A DNA stretch of 34,620 nucleotides, from positions 1 through 34,620 of the forward strand of contig JABDAP010000023.1 of NCBI GenBank assembly GCA_013289065.1, written 5' to 3'. The notes under the pieces were generated by a model. That model did not search any database. It had not been told where the DNA came from and saw only the letters and a list, made by a program, of their open reading frames with translations. This DNA comes from Bacteroidota bacterium. Lineage in GTDB: Bacteria; Bacteroidota; Bacteroidia; Chitinophagales; Chitinophagaceae. Shown piece by piece: positions 26,383-31,916 of the stretch; the first letter of the stretch is position 1; each line of letters begins with the position of its first letter. Position numbers and translations under genes: made by a program.

Positions 26383-26457
26383 CTCAGTCTATTGCGATTT
26401 TTAAACACCCCTGACAACAAAAGAGGTTTAAAAATCGCAATAGACTGAGCCTTTTTT
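26383..26457. terminator. Very long perfect hairpin followed by a T-run
   Basis: A perfect 24-bp stem (26383-26406 with 26426-26449, beginning CTCAGTCTATTGCG) encloses a 19-nt loop and is followed by CCTTTTTT. The T-run favours a terminator for the gene ending at 26277. The stem is far longer than usual, so a processing site or remnant of a mobile element is also possible. Confidence 0.65.
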
Positions 26458-26525
26458 ACTAAAGAGACTATGGTGGAGGATGATAACTGTATATTATGTC
26501 TCAATGGTTAGCCTCTGTGTAGTGA

Positions 26526-26561
26526 CTTTTGTAAGTTTTTAGCGACAGCGTTTTACAAAAG
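26526..26561. repeat. Stem-loop motif copy 2 (GTAAG...TAGCG...TTTAC)
   Basis: CTTTTGTAA (26526-26534) pairs with TTACAAAAG (26553-26561) around GTTTTTAGCGACAGCGTT. Loop and inner stem resemble the copy at 25720-25749, while the outer stem has changed on both sides and still pairs. Confidence 0.55.
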
Positions 26562-26646
26562 CCACGTTGCGGGAGAAAGGTTTTAAGAAAAAAGAAGGGC
26601 GGAGCAGCGAGTTGAAAACGAGCCAACATTCGAACCGTTACTGAAT

Positions 26647-26680
26647 AAAAAAGCCCCGTACAAGACGAGGCTTAAATTTT
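26647..26680. terminator. Terminator-like hairpin
   Basis: AAGCC-C-CGT pairs with ACG-A-GGCTT across one mismatch, with an A-run before and TTAAATTTT after. It could stop transcription on either strand. It lies just upstream of the structured-RNA candidate. Confidence 0.5.
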
Positions 26681-26692
26681 AGAAAAATATTT

Positions 26693-26910
26693 CCTTAACA
26701 AGCTGTACTAGTAATACAGTTGCCTTCAAGATTCTTTCCAGAATCCTGAACATGGGTTCTTTGCTCATAAATTGTGTTTTATGCAGTTTATGTAACCAAT
26801 GTGTGCGGCACTTGAAACGACCAAGGGCTGTTGTTAAGGCTATAAACGAGGGGAGCCTGACCTCTGCTCGTATTTTATAGAAGCCGCCTGTCCAAGGGCG
26901 GCTTTCTTGT
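26693..26910 (+). ncRNA. Candidate structured non-coding RNA with its own terminator
   Basis: A 9-bp closing stem (CCTTAACAA at 26693-26701 with TTGTTAAGG at 26831-26839) encloses four local hairpins: AGCTGTA/TACAGTT (26701-26721; its first base is shared with the closing stem), TTCA.GATTC/GAATC.TGAA (26725-26750), CATAAA/TTTATG (26766-26783) and GC.CTTG/CAAG.GC (26808-26828). A further hairpin, CTATAAACGAG/CTCG...TTTATAG (26840-26880), follows with no spacer, and a terminator starts at 26881. No coding frame of note is present. I recognise no Rfam family (it does not look like tmRNA, RNase P, SRP RNA or 6S RNA). Strand is set by the terminator T-rich tail. Confidence 0.45.
26881..26910 (+). 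terminator. Rho-independent-type terminator
   Basis: A perfect 8-bp stem, AAGCCGCC (26881-26888) with GGCGGCTT (26897-26904), encloses an 8-nt loop and is followed by TCTTGTT. It closes the structured-RNA candidate. Confidence 0.7.
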
Positions 26911-26970
26911 TAAAGATACTTTCTCTATTTTTACTCTGAAAATATTATAAGCGGTTAGCTTATTCTGGCG

Positions 26971-27102
26971 AAGGAAAACTGGCGTTTTAAAAATGAACCC
27001 ACGAATAAGACTGATGATCTGCGCTGTTAATGGCGTGGGCTTTAGTCATTTGGGTTCAACGACACGCCAGTCGTTCCTTTCCTGTGGCTAAATGTCCCAC
27101 GC
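26971..27102 (+). promoter_or_regulatory. Nested long-range inverted repeats upstream of the 27161 gene
   Basis: ACTGGCGT (26978-26985) pairs with ACGCCAGT (27064-27071), and inside it TGAACCCA (26994-27001) pairs with TGGGTTCA (27051-27058). AAGGAA/TTCCTT extends the outer stem. CGTGGG (27034-27039) can instead pair with CCCACG at either 26998 or 27096. Mutually exclusive folds in a leader about 60 nt before a start codon may be regulatory; alternatively they are a mobile-element remnant. Confidence 0.4.
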
Positions 27103-27160
27103 TTATTTTTTGATGATAGCCGAGAATCGGGGCTACCGGCGCCAAACCAACCCAAATTTT

Positions 27161-27583
27161 ATGAATCGTATCGCGAAGCGATTGGCTATTGCCCTGGCAA
27201 TAGTAATCTCACTGCAAGGCCATGCCCAGATATTAAAATATAGAAGTGCAGAAACAAAACTGGTAATGAAAGACAGCACAGGAGAGTTTGTCTATAGTAC
27301 CGAATGGAAAGCGGTTAGTTCGTTAATAACCATGGATCCAGATAAGAAAATGGTGAAAGTTTATTCTCTTACAGATGAAGAGTTGGATATAATAAGCGTC
27401 ATAGACGCGCCACACATAGATGAAAAGGGGAGTACATGGTACAGAATGTCTTGTGTAGACAAGAAAGGTATTCGATGTGCGACTCGATTTATGATCCCTA
27501 AGGGAGCAGATAATAGCTATTTCTATATTGACTATATAAACATGACTATTGTTTATAAGATAGATCGAGAAAACAATCAATAA
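27161..27583 (+). CDS. Unknown exported small protein
   Basis: A 140-residue protein starting at the ATG at 27161. The frame is open further upstream to 27092, but only this start gives a clean signal peptide (MNRIAKRLAIALAIVISLQGHAQ), and the upstream part has no protein-like character. The mature part is beta-rich (LKYRSAETKLVMKDSTGEF, SLITMDPDKKMVKVYS, STWYRMSCVDKKGIRC, FYIDYINMTIVYKID) and looks like the many unassigned lipocalin-like or beta-sandwich envelope proteins of Bacteroidota. The function is unknown. Its stop overlaps the start of a 44-residue membrane protein by one base (TAATG), so the two are probably co-translated. Confidence 0.75.
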   Translation: MNRIAKRLAIALAIVISLQGHAQILKYRSAETKLVMKDSTGEFVYSTEWKAVSSLITMDPDKKMVKVYSLTDEELDIISVIDAPHIDEKGSTWYRMSCVDKKGIRCATRFMIPKGADNSYFYIDYINMTIVYKIDRENNQ

Positions 27584-27717
27584 TGAGCAGAAAAGATAAA
27601 ATCATAGCCGTACTGATAGTTATAGCACTGTATGCGTTAATCTATTTCGTAGGTGCTCCGAAGGAGCAGGAAAATATACCTCCAAGCATTGAAAAAGACA
27701 GTTTGCTGAGTAAGTAA
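27583..27717 (+). CDS. Small single-pass membrane protein (44 aa)
   Basis: ATG at 27583 shares its A with the TAA of the previous gene; the frame ends at TAA 27715-27717. The 44 residues have a basic N-terminus (MSRKDK), one hydrophobic helix (IIAVLIVIALYALIYFVG, about 7-24) and a polar C-terminal tail, so a single-pass inner-membrane protein is likely, with positive-inside topology putting the N-terminus in the cytosol. The overlap with the exported protein upstream supports it being real. No family is recognised. Confidence 0.6.
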   Translation: MSRKDKIIAVLIVIALYALIYFVGAPKEQENIPPSIEKDSLLSK

Positions 27718-27806
27718 TAGTTTATAGCTTTACTATATGCAGGCGCAAATAGATAAGATAGACTGGGATATTGTGAAAAAAATTCCTAAAATTCTTCAAC
27801 CATTTA

Positions 27807-28136
27807 TCAATGGTCTTCTTCATCCGTCTCCGAAGCCATCTGTACCACCAGAAGATAAAAATCCTGTTCGTTAAAAGACTGAATTAATTTTTCTTTCAAT
27901 TCTTTTGAATACCCAATATGGGCTATTTTAATTATCGTAAAGTCATCATTAAACCCAATGATTGTATAGCATTCAGTTTTTATATATAATTCAGAATCTA
28001 TTTCTTGCTTAATTATCTTAAATCTATCCTGTGCAATCTCTCTTAATCTTTCCAGCATCAGTATCATTTTATTTGGGTATTCGGGTGGTATATGATACTG
28101 TACAGGATGATTACCAAATTGAAAGAAAATATTCAT
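27807..28136 (-). CDS. Unknown small cytosolic protein
   Basis: A 109-residue acidic protein on the minus strand, with no signal peptide or membrane segment. It has a helix (NKMILMLERLREIAQDRFKI), beta strands (SELYIKTECYTIIGFNDD, FTIIKIAHIGY) and a C-terminal amphipathic helix ending in an acidic tail (MASETDEEDH). I recognise no family. It is strongly AT-rich compared with the conserved genes in the window, consistent with an accessory origin. Its start lies 15 nt from copy B of the dispersed 80-bp element, and it converges on the small membrane protein gene with a 90-nt gap. Confidence 0.65.
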   Translation of the reverse strand: MNIFFQFGNHPVQYHIPPEYPNKMILMLERLREIAQDRFKIIKQEIDSELYIKTECYTIIGFNDDFTIIKIAHIGYSKELKEKLIQSFNEQDFYLLVVQMASETDEEDH

Positions 28137-28150
28137 CCACCAATATACTA

Positions 28151-28227
28151 CGCTTAGATAAAAAGAAGAAGCGTTGGCTTTTTTCTTAAAACCTTTCGCT
28201 GTGCGCCATTTAACATAATGTTAATTA
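28151..28227 (+). repeat. Dispersed 80-bp element, copy B
   Basis: Same order of blocks as copy A at 26280: CGCTTAGATAAAAAG, AAGCGTTGGC, T-run, A-run, then the exact 19-mer CTGTGCGCCATTTAACATA and a 3' palindrome TTAACATAATGTTAA that is degraded in copy A. Copies A and B are in the same orientation, about 1.9 kb apart. Confidence 0.75.
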
Positions 28228-28381
28228 TAGGATAACCTGAATAAACACTAAACCATCTGAAACACTTACCTGCATTGGCTTTTAAGCCATTCATATAATC
28301 AGTCATCTTACTGCCGGCTTGTTATTTTCAAAATCAAAAACCAACAGGATCATTTGCCTAACTTTACAAAAAGAATAATCC

Positions 28382-28687
28382 ATGCACGTTTACGAGAATT
28401 TAGTTGATGCAATTAACGGACTTAAGCAACGAGGTTTTACCACAGATTTTAATCTTGCCTTTGATAATATTCAATGCCGGCATACAGGCGCTTGTCTTAC
28501 GCCGGATCAATTCGAGATCGTTGAACATTACCGTTTTGAAGCAAATACCAATCCGGCTGATTCAAGCGTGCTGTACGCCATTCAAGCCATTAACGGCGAT
28601 ATGAAAGGCATTCTGATCGATGCATACGGCGTTTACGGCGATGCCATCAGCGATGCAATGATCCGCAAACTGAAAGTGCACGAATAA
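28382..28687 (+). CDS. Conserved small Bacteroidota protein (often labelled phosphoribosylpyrophosphate synthetase)
   Basis: A 101-residue cytosolic protein with the pattern LVDAINGLKQRGFTTDFNL, FEIVEHYRFEA, SSVLYAIQA, GILIDAYGVYGD. I know this compact family from many Bacteroidota genomes, where it is often called phosphoribosylpyrophosphate synthetase. At this length it has none of the PRPP synthetase motifs, so that name should not be read as a function. The family resembles small alpha/beta regulatory proteins; its role is unknown. It lies 56 nt before the asparaginase gene on the same strand and could share its transcript. Confidence 0.8.
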   Translation: MHVYENLVDAINGLKQRGFTTDFNLAFDNIQCRHTGACLTPDQFEIVEHYRFEANTNPADSSVLYAIQAINGDMKGILIDAYGVYGDAISDAMIRKLKVHE

Positions 28688-28743
28688 TTGCCCGGATTAT
28701 TTTACTTTCATCACCTGTTTATTCCAGGCTAAAAATCAATCAC

Positions 28744-29763
28744 ATGGTTCATCGTAGACGGTTTCTGCAGTTGGGTTCGCTCGGGCTCGGTTCTTTTTCA
28801 TTCACAGGTTTTACGGCCGGTAATACCGCAGTGCGCAAACCTATTGTTATTTCAACCTGGGAAACCGGCATTGCCGCCAACAAAGCTGCATGGAACGTGT
28901 TAAGCAAAGGCGGCCGCGCACTCGATGCCGTTGAACAGGGTGTAATGGTTACAGAGGCATCACAAAATTGTTGCGTAGGCCTCGGCGCTAACCCCGACCG
29001 TGATGGATTTGTAACGCTTGATTCCAGCATCATGGATGAAAATGCGAATTGCGGCAGCGTGGCTTTTTTAGAACGCATCAAACATCCTGTCTCCGTTGCA
29101 AGGCGCGTGATGGAAAAAACACCGCATGTAATGCTTGTTGGCTCAGGTGCGCAGCAGTTTGCCGTGGAAGAAGGATTTCCGCTCGAGCCGCAGAAATTAT
29201 CCGATGAAGCCGAACGCAGTTATAAAAACTGGCTCAAAACAAGCCAGTACAAACCTGTGATCAATATTGAGAACAATAAAAAACAAACAGCTTTTGCACC
29301 AACCCGTTTTGAGAACGGCGAATGGAACCATGATACCATCGGCATGGTTGCCATGGATGCCGCCGGCAACCTCAGCGGAAGCTGCACCACCAGCGGCATG
29401 GGTTTTAAAATGCGCGGACGGCTGGGCGACTCCCCCATTATCGGCGCCGGTTTATTTGTAGACAATGAAGTGGGCGCCGCCACGGCAACAGGCCAGGGCG
29501 AAGACGTGATACGCATCTGCGGCTCGCATCTCGTAGTTGAGTTGATGCGCCAGGGGCTTTCACCCGAAGCAGCCTGTAAAAAAGCCGTGGAGCGGATCAT
29601 CAAAATAAAAGGCAACGCCAAAGCAAAAGAGATCCAGGTAGGTTTTATCGCCATCAACAAACAGGGCGAATACGGCGGTTACTGCATACAGAAAGGTTTC
29701 AACTTCGCCGTATGTTATGCGGATGATAAAAATTTTATGGTGGATGGGAAGTTTTTGATTTAG
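28744..29763 (+). CDS. N4-(beta-N-acetylglucosaminyl)-L-asparaginase (glycosylasparaginase)
   Basis: A 339-residue Ntn-hydrolase that cleaves the GlcNAc-asparagine bond of N-glycopeptides. The N-terminus carries a Tat-type signal (R4-R5-R6-F7-L8-Q9, then a weakly hydrophobic stretch), so export in folded form is expected. Autoproteolysis should occur before Thr198 in NHDTIGMVAMD, yielding alpha and beta subunits. The residues equivalent to Thr152, Thr170, Arg180 and Asp183 of the flavobacterial enzyme are Thr198, Thr216, Arg226 and Asp229, with matching spacing, so it should be active. It probably helps scavenge glycoproteins. The TAG stop abuts a TCTGGAG word array. Confidence 0.93.
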   Translation: MVHRRRFLQLGSLGLGSFSFTGFTAGNTAVRKPIVISTWETGIAANKAAWNVLSKGGRALDAVEQGVMVTEASQNCCVGLGANPDRDGFVTLDSSIMDENANCGSVAFLERIKHPVSVARRVMEKTPHVMLVGSGAQQFAVEEGFPLEPQKLSDEAERSYKNWLKTSQYKPVINIENNKKQTAFAPTRFENGEWNHDTIGMVAMDAAGNLSGSCTTSGMGFKMRGRLGDSPIIGAGLFVDNEVGAATATGQGEDVIRICGSHLVVELMRQGLSPEAACKKAVERIIKIKGNAKAKEIQVGFIAINKQGEYGGYCIQKGFNFAVCYADDKNFMVDGKFLI

Positions 29764-29884
29764 TCTGGAGTCTGGAGTTAGAAGTCAGGAATAAGCATAA
29801 ACAAACCCTGGCGCCTTTGCCCCTTTGGCGGCTTTGCGTGAAAAAAAAAACATTCATAATTCAGCATTCAAAATTAAAAATAAA
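29764..29884. repeat. Cluster of three different word arrays between the asparaginase gene and cutC
   Basis: Three low-complexity families lie end to end: TCTGGAGTCTGGAGT-like (29764-29788), GGCGCCTTTGCCCCTTTGGCG-like (about 29810-29838) and TTCATAATTCAGCATTCAAA-like (29851-29880). The last runs directly into the cutC start. No promoter or ribosome-binding site can be made out among them. Confidence 0.65.
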
Positions 29885-30607
29885 TTGCTTTTAGAGATCG
29901 CAATATTTAATATAGCGTCCGCATCACTTGCAGAAAAAGCCGGTGCTGACAGGTTGGAACTATGCGAGAACCCTGCAGACGGCGGCACCACTCCTTCTTA
30001 TGGTACATTGAAGATTGTAAAAGAGAAAATTAAGATCCCCATCTTCCCTATCATTCGTCCACGCGGCGGCGATTTTTTATATAACGATGACGAATTTGCC
30101 GCCATGAAAAAAGATGTTGAGCTATGCAGGCAATTAAAATTTGAAGGCGTAGTAACCGGTTTATTAAAAGCTGATGGCAGTGTGGATGAAGAAAGAACAA
30201 AACAATTAACCGCACTCGCTTACCCGATGGAAGTTACGTTCCACCGCGCTTTTGACCGCGCAGCAGATCCTTTGGCTGCACTCGAAGCGATCATTGCATG
30301 CGGCTGCCAGCGCATACTCACCAGCGGCCAAACACCTAATGCTTTTGATGGAAAAGAACTCATCAAACAATTGATTCAACGAGCGGATGACCGGATCATT
30401 ATCATGCCCGGCAGTGGTGTAAGAAGTGATAACATCCTTGCGCTTGCCGAATTTACCGGCGCTGTGGAAATGCATTCGTCTGCAAGAAAAAAAGTTTCAT
30501 CCGCAATGAATTTTCAGCAAAGCAAGATGAAAGAAACGATTGAAAATATATCGGTAAATACGGATGAGATAAAGAAAATGCGTGCAGACTTATTGAAATA
30601 CCGTTAA
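29885..30607 (+). CDS. cutC: CutC family protein (copper homeostasis)
   Basis: A TIM-barrel protein of the CutC family, named for copper tolerance in E. coli although its chemistry is uncertain. Conserved blocks are AEKAGADRLELCENPADGGTTPS, FPIIRPRGGDFLYNDDEF, VEVTFHRAFD-like PMEVTFHRAFDRA, RILTSGQ and IIIMPGSGVRSDN, followed by VEMHSSAR. I place the start at TTG 29885, giving 240 residues and an N-terminus (LLLEIAIFNIA) that aligns with MALLEI of the E. coli protein. Starting at TTG 29825 would add 20 residues encoded by a low-complexity word array. No in-frame ATG precedes the conserved core. Confidence 0.9.
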   Translation: MLLEIAIFNIASASLAEKAGADRLELCENPADGGTTPSYGTLKIVKEKIKIPIFPIIRPRGGDFLYNDDEFAAMKKDVELCRQLKFEGVVTGLLKADGSVDEERTKQLTALAYPMEVTFHRAFDRAADPLAALEAIIACGCQRILTSGQTPNAFDGKELIKQLIQRADDRIIIMPGSGVRSDNILALAEFTGAVEMHSSARKKVSSAMNFQQSKMKETIENISVNTDEIKKMRADLLKYR

Positions 30608-30610
30608 ATG

Positions 30611-30703
30611 CAGTTAAAAAAGTTAAAAAAGTTAAACAGGGTTAAAGTTGTCATTAACCTTTTTTACCCTTTTAACTCTATTTGACCTGTTTAACTTTAC
30701 CCC
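30611..30703. repeat. GTTAAA word-array inverted repeat, copy 1
   Basis: The left arm is GTTAAAAAAGTTAAAAAAGT followed by TAAACAGGGTTAAAG (30613-30647), and the right arm is the complementary word set (ATTAACC...TTTTAACTC...CTGTTTAACTTTAC, 30653-30700). The arms pair imperfectly. It fills the gap between cutC and the helical-repeat gene and may end or pause transcription. Related copies lie at 31241-31316 and 33727-33795. Confidence 0.7.
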
Positions 30704-30724
30704 TTTCACTCTTCCTCTCTCAGC

Positions 30725-31246
30725 ATGAACATCAAAGAAGAAATATTAAAGGAACATTCCAAGCCACACGCTTTAAAAATTGCACACTATGCATGTGCCT
30801 CCAAAAAGAATTTTAAAGAATTGATGAAGTGTTTTATGAGCGATGAATACCGTCTCGCGCAAAGAGCCGCATGGAGTGTATCATGGGCGGCAAAACAGGA
30901 TCCGGCGATGATCGCACCATATATCGGCGACCTTGTGGCGCAACTGCAGAATAAAAAAGCGCACGGGGCAGTGGTAAGAAATTCTGTCCGCATACTTGAA
31001 CAGATCCAGATCCCCGAAAAATTTCATGGCGATGTAATGAATGCGTGTTTTGATTTTATCTCCACACCTGCCACAGCCATTGCCATCAAGGCTTTTTCAT
31101 TAACTACTTTATTTAATCTCTCAAAAATTTACCCGGAGATCCGCAGCGAATTAAAGATGATCATTGAGGAGAATTGGGATAATGAAACTGCGGCGTTCAG
31201 GAGCAGGGGAAGAAAGATACTTTCGTTTATTAGTCAAGAAAGTTAA
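30725..31246 (+). CDS. Small helical-repeat (HEAT-like) protein of unknown function
   Basis: A 173-residue all-helical cytosolic protein. Hydrophobic periodicity suggests four or five antiparallel helix pairs, for example YRLAQRAAWSVSWAAKQDP and AVVRNSVRILEQIQIPEKF, with AIKAFSLTTLFNLSKIYPEI resembling a HEAT/armadillo repeat. No catalytic residues are apparent, so a binding role is likely. I recognise similar proteins in Bacteroidota but no assigned function. The last codons and the TAA stop fall at the first word of the GTTAAA array (codons for SQES then TAA within AAAGTTAAAAAAG), so the native C-terminus may have been reset by the repeat. Confidence 0.75.
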   Translation: MNIKEEILKEHSKPHALKIAHYACASKKNFKELMKCFMSDEYRLAQRAAWSVSWAAKQDPAMIAPYIGDLVAQLQNKKAHGAVVRNSVRILEQIQIPEKFHGDVMNACFDFISTPATAIAIKAFSLTTLFNLSKIYPEIRSELKMIIEENWDNETAAFRSRGRKILSFISQES

Positions 31247-31316
31247 AAAAGTTAAACAGAGTTAAAAAGGTCAGAGATACTTTCACCTGTTTAACTCTGT
31301 TTAACTTTTTTAACCC
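31241..31316. repeat. GTTAAA word-array inverted repeat, copy 2 (25-bp perfect stem)
   Basis: Positions 31242-31266 (GTTAAAAAAGTTAAACAGAG then TTAAA) pair perfectly with 31290-31314, a 25-bp stem with a 23-nt loop. The loop sequence AAGGTCAGAGATACTTT recurs in the copy at 33727, showing that the two are copies of one element and did not arise independently as low-complexity DNA. Confidence 0.85.
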
Positions 31317-31359
31317 TATTTAGCCATATTCAACCACATCATCAATCCCGAAAGCAATA

Positions 31360-31690
31360 GCTGCTACCTCAAACATCGCTCCGGCTAAGTAAAAACAAGT
31401 TACAGGCTCTCTCCGACTGAGCTATGCGCCGGGTTTAAGATCAATAATGGCTTGCAAAACACAGGAATCAGGTAACTCAAACACAGCCGGTGGCTATCTC
31501 TAAACAGGGATCCGGCTGCGTTAAACAGAAACAGGTGCTCTCTCAAAGATGGGCACCGGTTGCCCTACCTTGGCCATTGGTTAAGTTTTAGCCAGCCCGA
31601 ACTGTGCTCCGGAAAGCCTATGGTACAGTTTAACATAGCCAGGCCACAGTTCAACAATGGGTGATCCTTTGTTTTAGCCAGCCGGCGCAT
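31360..31690 (-). repeat. Decayed tandem-like repeat region with a tRNA-Thr-like 5' half
   Basis: Between the helical-repeat gene and the next gene (31247-31916) there is no credible coding frame. Read on the minus strand, related units starting with CCGG and containing TTTGAG/GAGAGC-type cores begin near 31612, 31562, 31518, 31434 and 31386, at steps near 45 nt or twice that. The unit at about 31390-31436 holds GCATAGCTCAGTCGGAGAGA followed by an anticodon-arm-like TGTAACTTGTTTTTACT, as in the 5' half of tRNA-Thr(UGU). GTTTTAGCCAGCC is repeated at 31585 and 31671. The remainder (31700-31830) shows only a CACCTTCC/GGAAGGTG inverted pair. Confidence 0.4.
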
Positions 31691-31833
31691 ACTTTTTATC
31701 AGGAACACCTTCCCTTCGCAGCAGGATGATCATACCACGGATTAGCGTTGAGTGCGTATTGAGGAAGGTGGATCGTATAAAAAGCCATTTCTCATGGTGT
31801 TTTGCTAGTAATAAAAATGCATATCAATTCTAA

Positions 31834-31867
31834 ACCGCAGAGTCCCCTGCCGGGAGACATCTGCGGT
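31834..31867. repeat. ACCGCAGA/TCTGCGGT inverted repeat
   Basis: An 8-bp perfect stem (31834-31841 with 31860-31867) around an 18-nt loop, followed by an AACTTTCTTTTTT tract. It lies downstream of the minus-strand gene ending at 31917 and could act as a terminator from either side. Confidence 0.6.
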
Positions 31868-31916
31868 GAACTTTCTTTTTTATTTTATTGGTGGGCACCT
31901 GCGGAGAATGAAATTA

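Noticed and set aside
27092..27160. Upstream extension of the exported small protein to the start at 27092
   Set aside because: The 23 added residues would bury the signal peptide and overlap the structured leader; the ATG at 27161 gives a typical export signal.
26280..28227. Integron cassette array with attC-like sites
   Set aside because: No integrase is visible, gene orientation relative to the two elements is inconsistent (the minus-strand gene has its 5' end, not its 3' end, beside copy B), and canonical attC core sites are not evident.
28382..28687. Phosphoribosylpyrophosphate synthetase
   Set aside because: The label is common for this small family, but the 101-residue protein has no PRPP-binding or catalytic motif.
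29825..29884. Longer CutC starting at TTG 29825
   Set aside because: The 20 extra residues are encoded by low-complexity array DNA and have no counterpart in the family.
31385..31460. Functional tRNA gene on the minus strand
   Set aside because: T-arm and matching acceptor strand are absent, and the D-loop and anticodon loop are irregular; kept only as a possible remnant.
31360..31690. Degenerate repeat region as a CRISPR array
   Set aside because: Units are too divergent, have no regular conserved repeat of 24-40 nt, and no cas gene is nearby.
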